Shown: positions 36,716 through 50,824, numbered from the stretch's first letter. The stretch: DNA of 64,000 bases from Chrysomallon squamiferum (GCA_012295275.1 CM022675.1:14966963-15030962); one strand, 5' to 3'. Numbers and translations are program-made. Notes: generated by a model not told the origin, from the letters alone.

Positions 36716-37580
36716 TTAAAGAAATATTTTAGTTCGTGTAGCATTTAGTTAACTGTATGGGTGAGTTACGTACTGTTAAAATGACTGGGAATAGTTTATT
36801 GTATGTACTTAATGCATGTTTAACTTTTATATGACTGAAAACATTTTTGTTTGTGTATAAAGACTATTTTATTTGCGAAAGTAAACATCATTTTGTTGTA
36901 GCCTGCACGGACATCATACACTGACATGTCACATCGTGAGAAAAGTGTCACAATAGAAACTCAGTGAGGCAGTCAGTGACAAGTGACAGTACAAAGAACA
37001 AGCTTTATAACGCGGCTCACATTAAACCACAGATTTGTTTAGTCCCTGTTCTGTGAGTGAAGCCAGTCTCTCGTTTTGTTAACTTCCCACATTATCCACT
37101 TGTCATTTTTAGTAAATGCTTATTAAGATGTTAACACGATGAAAAAGACGCACACTTGATTGTCTCGATCTGCAAACAACTGCTAAACCAGAGACTACCA
37201 CATACAGTTAATGTTAACAATATTATTGAGTTGTCGTCTGACATTCATTCCATCATGTATTTACAATGAAAATAACTTCTTCTTTCCTGTTACCAAAACA
37301 AACGAAATAAAAAAGAAAAAAAGAAGAAAATGGACATAATAATCTATAACGTTCTGAATGAACACAAAAGTAAAGAAACAAAACGACGAATGAACTTAAT
37401 GAGGTTCTGTATATCTACGTGCAGTTTATATTTATCACGTTCTACTCTAGATTATGCTCGCTCTGTTTTTATTTCAGTTACATTCATAGCTTACATAGTT
37501 TCTAACTGTACATTTTTATAGAAATCTCTTAATTTAATCTTTTCGCCTAATAAAACATTGTAATATATCATTTGTATATA
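36716..37580. promoter_or_regulatory. Mostly complex intergenic DNA, densest at 36880-37200
   Basis: Non-repetitive sequence with repeated GTGAC/GTCAC words (for example GTCAGTGACAAGTGACAG near 36972-36989). No coding frame supported. Confidence 0.25.
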
Positions 37581-37709
37581 TAAATGGGCTTGTGTAAGTA
37601 TATGCATGTATGTATGTATGTGCGTGTGTCTGTAAGTATGAATGTGTGTACATAAGTGTCTATACACGTATATGAGTCATGTTATTTATTTAAAACCAAA
37701 ATAAATAGA

Positions 37710-37728
37710 TAAGAAAAATAGATAGATG

Positions 37729-37786
<58 letters not shown>

Positions 37787-37960
37787 CTGATCGATTGTCA
37801 GACAGGAAGATAGACAGGAAGGTAGGTAGGTAGGAACATAGATAAACAGACAAATATATATTTTTTTAATAAATAAAAAAATAAGTAAGTTAATGAATGA
37901 ATGAATAAATAAATAAATAAATATATAAATAAATAACGAAAAGCATACATAAATGCACAA
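37710..37960. repeat. (GATA)n, GGTA and AAAT tetranucleotide arrays
   Basis: GATA units at about 37719-37786, GTAG units near 37822-37832, and (AAAT)n to about 37936. Confidence 0.92.
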
Positions 37961-39010
37961 CAGTGATTATATTTTATAAACAGACACGCAAACAAGTCAG
38001 CTGAAACTGCTAATACTGCTAAATCCTGTTTATCAAGTACATTTTTTATATCAAAGCACGCCTACAATGGTCACCCAGACTCTGTAGAACAACATTCGTT
38101 TTAGCTGAAATGTCACGTTAGTTAAATGTTTGTTTTCGAATTTATATAATGACAGTTTTCAGTTATTTTACATTTGATAATTAATAAAATCGTCAAAACT
38201 GTTTCACATAACAGCAGAAATATAACATTAAAAATGAATAAAAATCGTAACAATAACAACAAAGTTACCTGCTACAAAAAAGAGAAAAAAAAAGTGAATG
38301 AAATAAAACAAATATGCATATAACAAATGCTAAAATCTAATACAGTAACAAGATCAGCAAATAAATAAATAAATAAATAAATAAGTAATAAATAAATAAA
38401 CAAATAAACAACAGCAAATAAACAAGCAAATGAAATAATTAAATAAATAAAAATAATAACTAATTAAAATAAAATACAATTTAAAAACACTATTTTACAG
38501 TTTATACGAAACATCTCCCTGCTGTCTTCTGTCCACGTTATCTTGTATTTGTCAAACAAAATTTCAGATTTATAATAAAACATATTTCTATTAATATTAG
38601 CAAAGCTAATTTCTGAAATATAGCTTTCTTGAAATAGCATAAAGTTTAAAAACATTATTTATTTTGTTGTTGATCGTTATATAGTTTTGCTAATATCAGG
38701 TATTGATTATATCATGTTCTATATTACTGGTATTAAAATTATTGCTACGGCTACAGTTACTGCTACAAAAACTTCCACTACCAATACTTCTGTTACTGCT
38801 ACAAACAATACTGCCGTGTCATGCTACTGGAACCATTGTTATTACTCTGCTACAGTTCTCTCAAATACTTCGATCATTGCTGTTGCTGCTGTTGTTGAAG
38901 TTGTATCTAAAATACAAGCCAATACGATCAGTGAGCTAATCACTGTATATTGAACAGTGGTATTAAAGTGCACACATAGTGTACTTCATTTAAATAGTAA
39001 AAAAAAAAAA
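37961..39010. other. AT-rich DNA with AAAT and ACT-type triplets
   Basis: (AAAT)n near 38360-38460, imperfect CTA/ACT triplets at 38740-38900. No gene. Confidence 0.6.
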
Positions 39011-39028
39011 AAAAAAATCATTGACAAG

Positions 39029-39107
<79 letters not shown>

Positions 39108-39151
39108 CATTAAAAATAAAAATAATAACAATATCAATAACAATGTCAATA

Positions 39152-39215
<64 letters not shown>

Positions 39216-39304
39216 GTTATGTACCTTTAAAATTACTGTAACTACTATTACTACGATTATCACTTCTATTAACACTGGCACTGCTACCACTGTTGCTGCT
39301 GCTG

Positions 39305-39340
<36 letters not shown>

Positions 39341-39440
39341 TCATCATTACCACCACTAGCACCATTACTATTATTTATGATGTTTATAGTTTTAAGATGA
39401 CGATGATAATAACGATGATGATGATGATGTAACATAGAGA
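39029..39440. repeat. Two long (AAT)n arrays plus ACT/GAT triplets
   Basis: (AAT)25 at about 39030-39104 and (AAT)20 at about 39154-39213, then ACT triplets at 39300-39340 and GAT triplets at 39400-39430. Confidence 0.95.
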
Positions 39441-39679
39441 AGTATATTTTATAGTCTTGTGAGTTAAACAGAGTCTTTTAACTTCTTCTAATGACTACAG
39501 CGATGATGATGATAATGATGACGACTACAACAAGAACAACAACTGTGAAATATAGTCTTATTAATATTAGGAGTGTTCTGACGTGTGTGTATCTGTTTAA
39601 CTGGTTTCTCAGTTCTTTTCTTTCTTATAATTGCCTGACGCAAGTAATTACAAATAATCACGTTCTAAATGAAAATTAA

Positions 39680-40040
39680 AACAAATTTCGCCGCCTCTCT
39701 GAAGAGGTCAGACGTTCTCACATTGCTGTCATGCAGGCTGGAACTGTGGTCTCTAAGTGAACTTGGGGGTTCTAAGCTTTGTACCTCTTCAGGCAGGAAA
39801 ACGGGTCCACGCGCCCTTTATTTGTTTTGCACGTGATCTGTGGTCATTTGGACTCGCATATGAAGATTATCAAACAAAAGCTACCCAGGCCGTAACATGT
39901 GCTCGACTGCAGCACTTTCTATGAGCGCGGAATTAATGAAGCACAAATAGACGAGTCATGGGGTACTTGTCACATCTCCGTGATTTACTCTCTCACTCTG
40001 ACCTCCACCGGGCACCACACACTCAAAACAAGTAAAAAAA
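39680..40040. promoter_or_regulatory. Complex island about 1.7 kb upstream of the Dlx start, proximal enhancer candidate
   Basis: Unique sequence with CpGs: TTCGCCGCC near 39688, TTTGCACGTGATCTG near 39827-39841, GCGGAATTAATGAAG near 39927-39941. No coding frame; position suggests a Dlx proximal regulatory element. Confidence 0.35.
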
Positions 40041-40097
40041 ACCAACAAATACTTTTTCAGGTACAGACAACATGTGCCTATAAATGTTGTAACAAAT

Positions 40098-40290
40098 CAG
40101 CAAGGTTTGATAATATATTAACATATCTGTTTGATAACTTACTAACTGGCAGAATATATTAACATGGATTTGGTCAGATATCATCATGATTTTACTAACA
40201 TTTCAATAGGGATTAGGTAAATATCACCAGTTTGCTCATATATTATGGATTGGGTAAATATATCTTCTAGAAGTTTGGTAAGTAAAATTA
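40098..40290. repeat. Degenerate tandem repeat, about 37-44 base period
   Basis: GGATTnGGTAAATAT-like words recur at 40166, 40210 and 40247, with a decayed copy near 40271 and related TTTGATAA words at 40106 and 40129. Confidence 0.4.
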
Positions 40291-40491
40291 ACAGACTTAT
40301 AAACAGTTTGAAAACTCAGAATAAAATATCAAACTTTGTACATGTTTAAACCTCTAATGAGAATATTCTAAAAGCCAGTACAGCTACCATCACCAATTAC
40401 AATAAAACCATTACTGAGCGTCTTTCACGTACAACTAAATAAAATGATTCAAACATGAATTAGGCAAGAGCACATATTTAGTAGACCAAAG

Positions 40492-40720
40492 TTTATTTTT
40501 TTTTTTTTTTTATTATTATTTTTTATTTGTAGCAAAAATTGCTTTAAAAATAATTTTAAATCAGAATGAAAGGTTAATTATGATATAGAACTGTGATAGC
40601 TTATTATAGTCATTTTCGAAACGATCAATATATTGAGCACAGCTACTAAATAAGTGGTTATAAAAATGCTGAAAAGAGTAAGAAAAAAAGAGAAAAAAAA
40701 GAGATTCTAGTTATAACTGG

Positions 40721-40760
<40 letters not shown>

Positions 40761-40905
40761 AAAGATTCCCTCAAAACAATTAAGTAAATAAATAAATAAA
40801 TAAATAAATAATGAAATGACTAAAGAAAGAAAAAGAAAGAAAGAAAGAAAGAAAAAGAGAAGAAAATGAAGCACTAATTTAATTAAATCTTCTTCAGCTG
40901 AAATA
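40492..40905. repeat. T-rich and A-rich homopolymers, AAAT and GAAA repeats
   Basis: T-run near 40495-40511, A38 at 40721-40758, (AAAT)n at 40787-40811, (GAAA)n at 40825-40855. Confidence 0.9.
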
Positions 40906-40944
40906 AACAGATGAAAGTAAATCTTTCTAGTACACAAAGTAGAT

Positions 40945-41340
40945 ATTAAAGTGTTTGAATCTCGGGAGACAAGACGAGCCGCCACACAGGAGTCAGTTGA
41001 CGCACGAGAGTTCCGTGCGTCCCACCTCGCAGGCAGGTTTCACACAGTCTTCTGTCAACCAGACGATTTTCTTAAAATACTTTTTACAAACATGTTTGAT
41101 TTGAGTATCCACAGACAAAAACACATTAACCCGAGCAATTGTTTTAGTGAAAACATCTTTAGTCTCAAAAACGTTAGCTTAATCTGGCTAGTCACGATCA
41201 ATCACGTTCACTCGCTTGTATGAAAATAAATAAAAGACGTTTTGGTCGGAAGACTGAGAACAAATAAAATTGGCAAGCTTTTGTATCTTCCCTTTAGATG
41301 AGAGCTATTCATGTGGAACAATAAAAGACTTGGACAGTGT
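40945..41340. promoter_or_regulatory. Complex Dlx-proximal upstream block
   Basis: Unique GC-richer sequence directly upstream of the core promoter: CCGCCACACAGG near 40979, GTTGACGCACGAG near 40996, then AT-richer DNA with TGGCTAGTCACGATC. No coding frame. Confidence 0.35.
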
Positions 41341-41617
41341 CGTTTGTTTCTCTGCCAGTTTGTTTCATAGGGGAAATGCGGGTATTGTTTCCAACGACGT
41401 CAACCGCGAATAGACGGTAGCCAATGGATGACGAGAAGCCGTGATGGTGGGCGGGGCTTCGTGAGTCAGATCTATGTATTCCTATATTTTGTGGGACGAC
41501 TATGCTAAATTAAGTGATAGTTAGAAGCGCAAGCTAGTAGCAGCAAACTGTGTTTTCTGGTCGGTATTTTCGACGTATTTATCTGTAAATTACCTGTAAT
41601 CACTATCTCACACAGCC
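41341..41617 (+). promoter_or_regulatory. Dlx core promoter and 5' UTR
   Basis: Motifs are ordered as in a classical promoter: CCAAT at 41421-41425, GC box GGGCGGGGC at 41449-41457, AP-1-type TGAGTCA at 41462-41468, and TATA-like TATATTTT at 41483-41490. A start site near 41510-41520 would give a 5' UTR of about 100 bases before the ATG at 41618. The start site is inferred, not seen. Confidence 0.5.
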
Positions 41618-41903
41618 ATGTTGAACATGACGGGTCCTATGGACGGCCTAGAACAGGAGATGGTAGGTAAATCAGCGTTTATGGAACTACAGCAACAAAT
41701 GCCACCCGGAATGGGGCACCCGGCTTACCAAATCCGGACCGGATACCCACCTCAACACGGCCACGACGGCGCGTACACGTCGCAGGCGACGCGATCTCTT
41801 GGTTACCCCTTCTCTATGAATTCTATGGCACCGACGTCGTACAACCCGCCACCAACACACTTTTCAATGTCACCGTATCAAACCCCTTCACCACCACGTG
41901 ACG
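41618..41903 (+). CDS. Dlx: Dlx coding exon 1
   Basis: Encodes residues 1-95 plus the first base of codon 96. The first ATG (41618) has cagcc before it. A second in-frame ATG follows at 41627 (M4), so either could initiate; the first is chosen as the 5'-most with good context. The stretch is rich in Pro, Tyr, Met, Ser and Gln, with KSAFMEL and [10 protein letters not shown] motifs shared with other Dlx proteins. The exon ends at gacg|gtaagt and is sharply GC-richer than intron 1, which begins almost at once with an ATT repeat. Confidence 0.95.
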
Positions 41904-41925
41904 GTAAGTTTTATTATTCTTATTG

Positions 41926-41975
<50 letters not shown>

Positions 41976-42103
41976 GTCATCATCGCCATCGTCATCATCA
42001 TCATCATCTTAATCACCGTTATTATTATTACTGATGTTTTTGTCAAATTATTAGCAAAGAATATCTCTTTTATATTTAAATTAGCTGTAACGTACACAAA
42101 CCA

Positions 42104-42172
<69 letters not shown>

Positions 42173-43009
42173 ATATATTTTATCTTCATTAATTATAGAG
42201 AGTTATATAAATATGTAATTGTCAACAGTATTTTTCTAACAGTTATCTCGCGTTTAAAATAATGTGTCGTGTTTAAAATAAATTTGTTGTCAAAATTAGT
42301 TTCTCGCTGTCATATTTTATAAATGGCCACTGAGCCTATAAATGAATTTCTTCAATTTAAATGTTATTACACACAACACAAATGAAAATTTGTATTGTCA
42401 TACATACAAAGGAATATGTTCCTTTTACACATCATACAAATCAACTTAATTTTGAAGTATCAGTTAAGTGGCCAGAAATCAAATATTCAGTATAAAAGAG
42501 CTAACACAATTATGTTATGAAATATTATTAATTATTTCATATGTTTATACTGTAAAATTTTACATAAACAAAACAGCCAAAATGTATACCTCTGTGTGTG
42601 CCAAAACAGCCAAAGTGTGTACGTTTGTGTAGATGCATATATATCTATGTATAATGCATGTTACAACTAAATTTAAAATTAATAATAATTATAAATGATA
42701 AGAACACTTTAAAATAAATTGTAGATAATTAAACAAGTCATTTTAGCACCTGCCTCATTTACGTATGTATATGTGTCTGTGTATATATATATATATATAT
42801 TAATTCATCATTCAGTTATTTATTTATTTAATTATTTGCGTGTGATGATCAGATTTGTGTTTCACTGTTACACCACTGCAGCATTTAGTCTCACTGTTGT
42901 GTTTCACTGTTACACCACGTTCTTCAAATGCGATATTCTCGCTTTGTATTTATTTATTATTATTATTATTCATTTATTATTATTCGTTTTATTATTATTA
43001 TTATTGTTG

Positions 43010-43069
<60 letters not shown>

Positions 43070-43214
43070 TTCTGCGTTATTTATTCTTGGTTTGTCTTTG
43101 CTAGTTAGAAAACAAATCATATTTTTAGCTTCTTAGTGTGATACATAATATTTATAACAGTTTTCGCATTCCAAACTAAACTTTCCGTTATTCATAAATA
43201 AATAAATAAATAAA

Positions 43215-43262
<48 letters not shown>

Positions 43263-43671
43263 TGAATACAATCCGCAATTCTTTTTCATGTCGTTTTATT
43301 GTTTCATTTAACAAATAACTGATATAAAATGATTTATTGTGAATTAGTCAGTTAAAATTAAAACTTACCTTTATCTTCAAATTCTAATGAAAACTTAGCT
43401 ATTCACGATTTTGTGTTATATTTGTTGTCACCAAGTGAAATAAATAAATAAATAAATAAATAAATAAATAGGCAGATAAATAAATACAGCCAACACAACC
43501 AATAACAACAGTAGCAAGAACAATAATAATAACAAACACACGTAGATGAAATTACAAACATATATATATTTGACCAAAATTTTTACTATTGAAACAGTAT
43601 AAGGCTAAACAAATAAAAAATGTTTAATAAAAGTAAAAAGTACTTAACACCATTTATTTCAAAAGCTGCAT

Positions 43672-43722
<51 letters not shown>

Positions 43723-44464
43723 CACAGCTCAGAAGTTAATTAAAAAAAATCTATCTTAATAAATAAAACATATAAATAAATAAATAAAATAAAATGAAAT
43801 AAAACAAAATAAAATAAAATAAAACAAAATTAATTTAAATTATAATAAAATATTAATAAGTATTTTCCTATCGGAGATAATTAATCTTCATTTCAGTAAA
43901 AATTAAATATCACTGGCTTTTTGTCTGTCAGCTATTTTAATATTAATTCAATAAAATGATGTCAATTATTCGGCTGTTTCGCACGCTACAGTTTGTCTAC
44001 GTGTATTCTTATTCATAGTAAAATTGTGTTTCAGATAAAAGTCAGGTTGAAGAACAGTTGCGAATTAACGGGAAGGGGAAAAAGATGAGAAAACCGAGAA
44101 CAATATACTCCAGCCTGCAGCTACAACAACTGAATCGTCGCTTCCAGAGAACGCAGTATTTAGCTCTGCCTGAAAGAGCCGAACTGGCAGCTTCCCTCGG
44201 TCTCACTCAGACTCAGGTAAGTTTGTGTTAATAAGTAATTACCCGCATAATTAATTTAATGAAATCATGTCATTTCAAATAAACGGATATTTAAAATCAT
44301 AGTAGTAGTAGTAGTAGTAGCAGTAGTAGTAAAGTTTTAGTCGTACTTGTGATAGTAGTAGTAGTGGTAGAAATAGTAATAATAATAATATTAATGGTAA
44401 CAAAAACAAGGAAAACAAACAAAATGAAAGATATATTCATTTTTCAAAGCAGTTATATGATATC

Positions 44465-44549
<85 letters not shown>

Positions 44550-45571
44550 TAATAATAACAAAAACAATAAGAATAGCAAAACAAGAAAAACAATAACAGC
44601 AATTCAGCACAAAAACAAAAAGGAATAAACAACATAGATTTAATAAAATAACCGATACACACAAATTAACATATAAAACAAGTAGCCGATTTATCAATAA
44701 AAGTTTATCCTTAGAGATAATCCGTACACTGTAGAATTTCACTTTCCAGTATGAGAAAAAATAAATCTCCAATTTCCATTATTTTCCTCACTTAAGAAGA
44801 AAAGACGATATCCTCAAACTGAGAAAAGACGTAATTCCACAGTGAGATTATCTCAAAATCCAGACAATTGTTGTATTTCGTGAGTGGCGCCCAGTAAGTA
44901 ACAGCTTGTAAGAAACATGTTGATGTTAGACAATAGGACGAGATAAACAGTGTGAGTACTCACATAAGGTGAGAACTGCGCTGTGAGCTCGTCTATCACT
45001 TTCCCAGGTGAGGCTGGGACTCACAACACTCGCCGACTGAGCGTTTATATACATGAACAAAATTGACCAATTTCACCAAAGGAATAATTTGGGTCTGTTA
45101 GAGAGACATTTACCATATTTGATTGGACTAAAGTATTAGTTTTGTCAACAGCAAAATTTACCCTGATTAGACCCAATTTTCTCTAACACCGAAGCTTAAA
45201 ATTTCATAATAAGCCTTGATTAGGTATTTTAACATCACCCGCTTAATTTATATGACAAGACCGGGCACTTAGCTCTACAAATGAGAAATATTTACGAAAT
45301 CTTTCATCAACAAATAACAGGGCTTAAATACGATTGATTTTTGTCGAAATTGTAGTGTTCAAAATAATAACTGGAATAAAAGCGAATTAAACATTATTTT
45401 GTGTTATTTGTGCCGGGTCGATGTGTAACTGTGGTGCACTGTCGTTGAGAAATTGAACAGTACGCCGGCGTAGTAGTAATCATTACGTCACTGCTGACAT
45501 GTATCTTACTTATTAAGAAAAATATCCTCACAAGTCAAGCAAATTTATATCTATTGAACAATAGAAGATTT

Positions 45572-45603
<32 letters not shown>

Positions 45604-46519
45604 GTCAATATAAAATAATGAACCGACACAAAAGAAATGATGTGTGGCTTTACTGAAATAAATAAACTGTTAATTTCCTTTTAGCAAAACAAAACATAAA
45701 CAATAAAAAAGTTGTTTTACTTTAAAAATTAACTACGTTAATTTTTTTTCTTAAATAAGAAAATAATATGAAAAAGAGAGAACTTTTTTTTAAACAACAA
45801 AACTTTAGAAAGTCGTTTACTGAAGAAAAAAAGAAAAGAAAAAAAAAAAAAGAAATGAAAGTATGTTATTTTGATCGAGCAAACAGAACAGAGTAATGAA
45901 ATAAAATAATAATTTTGTGATAAAACAAGAGGACTAATGATATATTACAGACTGCGTCACCTGACACAATTCACAGTGTATCCGGTGTTACACAGGTAGC
46001 GTCCAGGTAGCAGTCTTCTCTTTCATCTCGCCTCGTCCTTTCACACATTCCACGCAGACTCGGATTGCCTGTCTGATAGCAGAACGCGATGACAGATCAC
46101 CGAGTCAGATTTCCCAACTTACAAAAAACAGCTTATCTCTAAATTCTATTTACATTATGTGTACAATTTATTTATTTATTTATTTATTTGTTAATTTGTT
46201 TGTTTATTTATTTATTTATTTATTTGTTTGTTTGTTTGTTTGTTTATTTATTTATTTATTTGTTTGTTTATTTATTTATTTATTTATTTATAAACTTATT
46301 TGTGTACTTATTTGTTTAAACATCAGTTTTATGAATCTTTTTATTTTATTTTATTTTATTTGTTTCTTTATTTACATATTTACTTGTTTCGTAGTTATTT
46401 GTATCAGAACATTAAATATAAAATATTAAAACATTTGGAAACTAAGCATCTGTCATAGAAACAGTTATAATCAGTTTAATAGTAGCAATAAACGTTAAAA
46501 ACGTAGTAATTAATAGTAT

Positions 46520-46551
<32 letters not shown>

Positions 46552-47358
46552 CAAATATACATATATTACTATACAGATACTATTATTTGTTACAATAAAT
46601 ATATAAATAAATCAACAACTACATTATGAATGTATGTTTAGATACAATTATATTAAATGGTATTAATATAATTTAAATCTGTCTTTCTATTATTAAATAA
46701 TTAGTTCTAATATTTTTTTAAATGTATTTATTCTCAGAATATTTTTTTATATCAGACTGTTTGTAATTCATCTATATCTCTTTAATGTGTTAGTAATTTA
46801 TTTTAGATCTTACTAATTCTAATATTAATACTTCTGTTTAATAATGAACACTTCAGTAATAAGGATAATCTGCAAATTATGTTTTAATCATGTTACGGTA
46901 ATTCGCTTGATTGTCTAATTGAGTGTGTGAAAGTTTGTTAAGAAATCACTTCATTTAGCTGTTATAACGGTCATTTCCTCTGTATACTGAAAAAACGAAA
47001 AGAAAAAAAACAACACATTTACCTTACACGCTTTATGCGCTATTTCGCTATGAAGATTTATTCACATGGTTTATTGTTCCTGTCAACGGCATGCTCGTTA
47101 ATTTCCAATCCGTGGCGTATTGGTTTCATTTAATTATGCAAATTGTCGTAGTTCAGTCAGAAGTAACAGCGTTGTGTTTTCTGTTTGTCACTGACGCGAG
47201 AAAACGCGTCTATCGATTCCCAGATTGCGCTAATTTCGTCAGCCAACGTTTTCACCATTGTCACATACATTTTGATAATCTAATCGTTGACTTGTGTTAA
47301 TACAAAAACATTTAAAATAAATATTATAAATAAACAATCAATCAAATAAATAAATAAA

Positions 47359-47389
<31 letters not shown>

Positions 47390-48687
47390 AAATATTATAA
47401 ATTAACAAGCAAATAAATAAATAAATAGAAAGGAAGAAAACTATGGTTGAATATATATAAATAAGTTTGCATAACAAAAATTAAGGAGGCTATTAGCAAA
47501 ATAATAAATAAAATGATTTGTATAAAATTAATTTAGAAAAATGTAAAGTAAATAAAAATAAACTAAAGCAAAGCAAAGTAAAACAAAGTAAACTTAAATA
47601 AAATAAAATAAAATAAAGTAAAATAATGTAATATAATATAAAGTAAAATAAACAGAGTTAACTTAAATAAGATAAAATTAAATAAGATTAAATAAAGTAA
47701 AGGGAAGAAAAGCAGAGTAAAATGAAATAAAATAAAAATTAAAGTAAAGTAACATAAAATAAAATAAAATAAAACATAATAAAGTAAAGTTAAGAAAAGT
47801 AACAAAAACAATACAATATAATTAAATAAAAATAATGTAAAATAAAAATATAAAAAAATAATACAATGGAATTAAAATAAAATAAATTAAGATGTAGCAC
47901 ATTAAAATAAAAATTAAAGGAACAGAAAATTAAACAGAAAACAAAAATATAAAATAAAAATAAAATAAAATAAAATAGAATAAAATGAAAGCCAGTGAAA
48001 GTGAGAGATAATTTATGGTTGTGTATTTAAATATTCGATGTAACTGCGAGCTGTCTGCACAGATTCAGTGTCTACTCTCTTTCTTAATTAAATATTCACA
48101 GGATATTCGTTTTCGCTAATAATTTATTCTGTGATGAAATATATATTGACTAACCAGGCAAAAACAGTTTTGCAACATAAGTCGTTTTTTTTTTCTTTTT
48201 CTTTGTAACTCTTTCAGTTATTTGTTATGTATAAATATGTCGACAATAAATCGTAAAAATATATATTTCTTTTATTACTGAACCCATTTACACGTGGTGG
48301 AAAAACGAAGCTAAAAATACAGTAAATATGAGATTACCTAAACATTATATTAAAACCAGTCTGTGACCGATATATCTGTCTTTTTCTATAGCGGCACTTG
48401 TCCCAAATTAAAATGTCTAGTAGTGATAACATTTAATTCGATTAGAACTCTCTGTGCGCGCGTTTTCATTAATAATAATGTTCTAAGGTGCACCTTTATT
48501 CTAAAATGCTAAAGTAATATTTTTATTTGTAAATGTAACAAGACACTGCTATTAACACCGTGAACTTATCAAAAAATTAAAAGTAGTTTTTATATAGAAA
48601 TTCAGTACCGGAGCCGTGTTACCTTTTTATTACTTTTTAATTATTTTCTTTTAGACAACAGCAACAACAACAACAACAACAACAAAC

Positions 48688-48746
<59 letters not shown>

Positions 48747-50599
48747 TAATAATAGTAATAAATAACCAATGTTGCTGTTATTGTAATTATGTAACTAATT
48801 TTTTCACCTATTTCAAAGTTATACATATCAAACAATTTTAATTTTAGATATCCTTACCAGATTTACATTCAACACTAATTATATAAAGTCAGTATTATGT
48901 TTAAATTTGTTCTTTCTTTTGTGTTCACTGTAATATAAGAAATAAAACTGGCGAAACCATATGTTTTTAAAAGAAAATATCTAAAAATGCATCACATTTT
49001 TCTTAGTTGTTCATACGTAACATAAAATTTACAGTTGTTTTGAATTGATTTACACTGGAAATTATAAATAGTTAGAACTGCTCTATTCTGTGCAATAAAT
49101 AAATACCAAACATCGCTTCCCAACCATTTCAACATTTCTCATATTTAAAAACTTTCTTATTTTATTTTATTTTATTTTATTTTATTTTGTAGTTTTTAAA
49201 AATAAAGTCCGGTGCCTCAGGACTGATATTACAAAGTTTATAGTTGGGAAACGACGCCAATTGCTTCTTCATATTATTATAGTGTGGACTCGTTTAAACT
49301 TCCGAGATTTTGTTATATATTTGTTTTATAAAAGACGTGATTGTAATCTGACATTTTCATTATCTCAGAGGTTTGGGTTAGTTATTCATCTCTTAACTTG
49401 TTGACTTAAACTTGTATTGTTTCTTAACTGGCGGTCAGTGAAAATTCGTCCGCACAATGGTCACATGTTAAAAGTCGCAAAAAAAACATGTCAAGCAGTT
49501 TCCGACATGTTAATTGTCGTGTAAAACCAAGCGTTTCTCCACACACTGGCACTTGCCACGAGCACTCAGCCAAACACTGAAAGAAACAAAAAACAAAACC
49601 TGCTTTTTCTTTCACAAACTGCAACGACTATCTTCTAAATTGCAATTTCGGATGGCGACGTGTTAAATATATCAGTGACGATTTCGCCGGTGGCGTCGTT
49701 TGTTTGCAAGCCAGGATTACCTGAGAACAAAGATGTAGTCGTTTAGAAAACATGTCAACAGCTTAAAGTGTGATAGTAATTTAAACACATACATACATAA
49801 ATACATACACACATACATACTTACATATATACATATATGTATATATACACGTGCATTCATGCATATATGCATAACACCTGCATATCATATACATAGATAT
49901 ACACACGACATACATATATGCTGAAACGCAAACACATACACACATATACATATACACATTTACGTACGGAGATCTAAGCATGTGCTAAAAAATCAAAATC
50001 AAAAATAAAATAAAACAGGGTAAACAATTTACAATTATATAATAACCTAATTAAACTGACATTCTTTTTTGTTAAACAGTTATATTTCACATTGAACAGT
50101 GATGCGTTTATAACTGTTTTACTCTTTGATTTAGAAACTTCATTCAAACAGACACGCAAACATTCAGTTTACATTTAACAAAGAAACCCGAAACTTTAAC
50201 TTTTGCAATGTCATTTAACAACAACGACAACAACAACAAAAGATCACGGCGGTTTCTAATAATAACCATCCCACCACCCGCAAAACTGAATTCTTCATAA
50301 AGGCTACGAGTCTCGACCAACTCATAAATTAATATAATAAATATTGTTTGAAAGAAGTTTCTTACCTGGTTCAAACTATAATAAGTTTGATGACTGAAAA
50401 ATATTTTTGTTCCTGTTATCATTATATACGTAAGAAAGTACAAACATAATCTGTACTTTCAGCAGGAAAGTATTCAGAAAATAAATAGTTTAAACAGCAG
50501 TGAATTATCTTTTATTTTTAAATGTATAAATATAAATATAAATATAAATATAAATATAAATATAAATATAAATATAAATATAAAATAAAATAGAATTAA

Positions 50600-50651
<52 letters not shown>

Positions 50652-50775
50652 AACAAAACTGTAGTTTTTAAATTTTCTTTCTTGCGTTCAGTTTTTATTT
50701 TTATTTCTATCTTTGCCTCATTCTCTTCCTTCTCTTTACATATCGCTCTTAAGTTTTTATTTTTAATTTATTACA

Positions 50776-50824
<49 letters not shown>

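Larger units (their letters stand above)
41904..44034 (+). other. Dlx: Dlx intron 1 (2131 bases, phase 1)
   Basis: Donor GTAAGT at 41904; acceptor TTGTGTTTCAG ends at 44034. The interior is mostly repeats: ATT at 41930-41975, (TA)n(AG)n at 42106-42168, ATT at 43004-43070, (AAGT)n at 43216-43260, AAAT at 43440-43470, AAT at 43675-43720. It also holds two short tandem duplications (listed separately). Confidence 0.93.

Noticed and set aside
37719-37786. GATA array as a GATA-factor binding cluster
   Set aside because: It is a pure tetranucleotide microsatellite in repeat-rich DNA; slippage explains it more simply than selection for binding sites.
41888-42173. Frames continuing from Dlx exon 1 into intron 1
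   Set aside because: They read past a consensus GTAAGT donor into ATT and TA/GA repeats; the splice to 44035 restores the Dlx frame.
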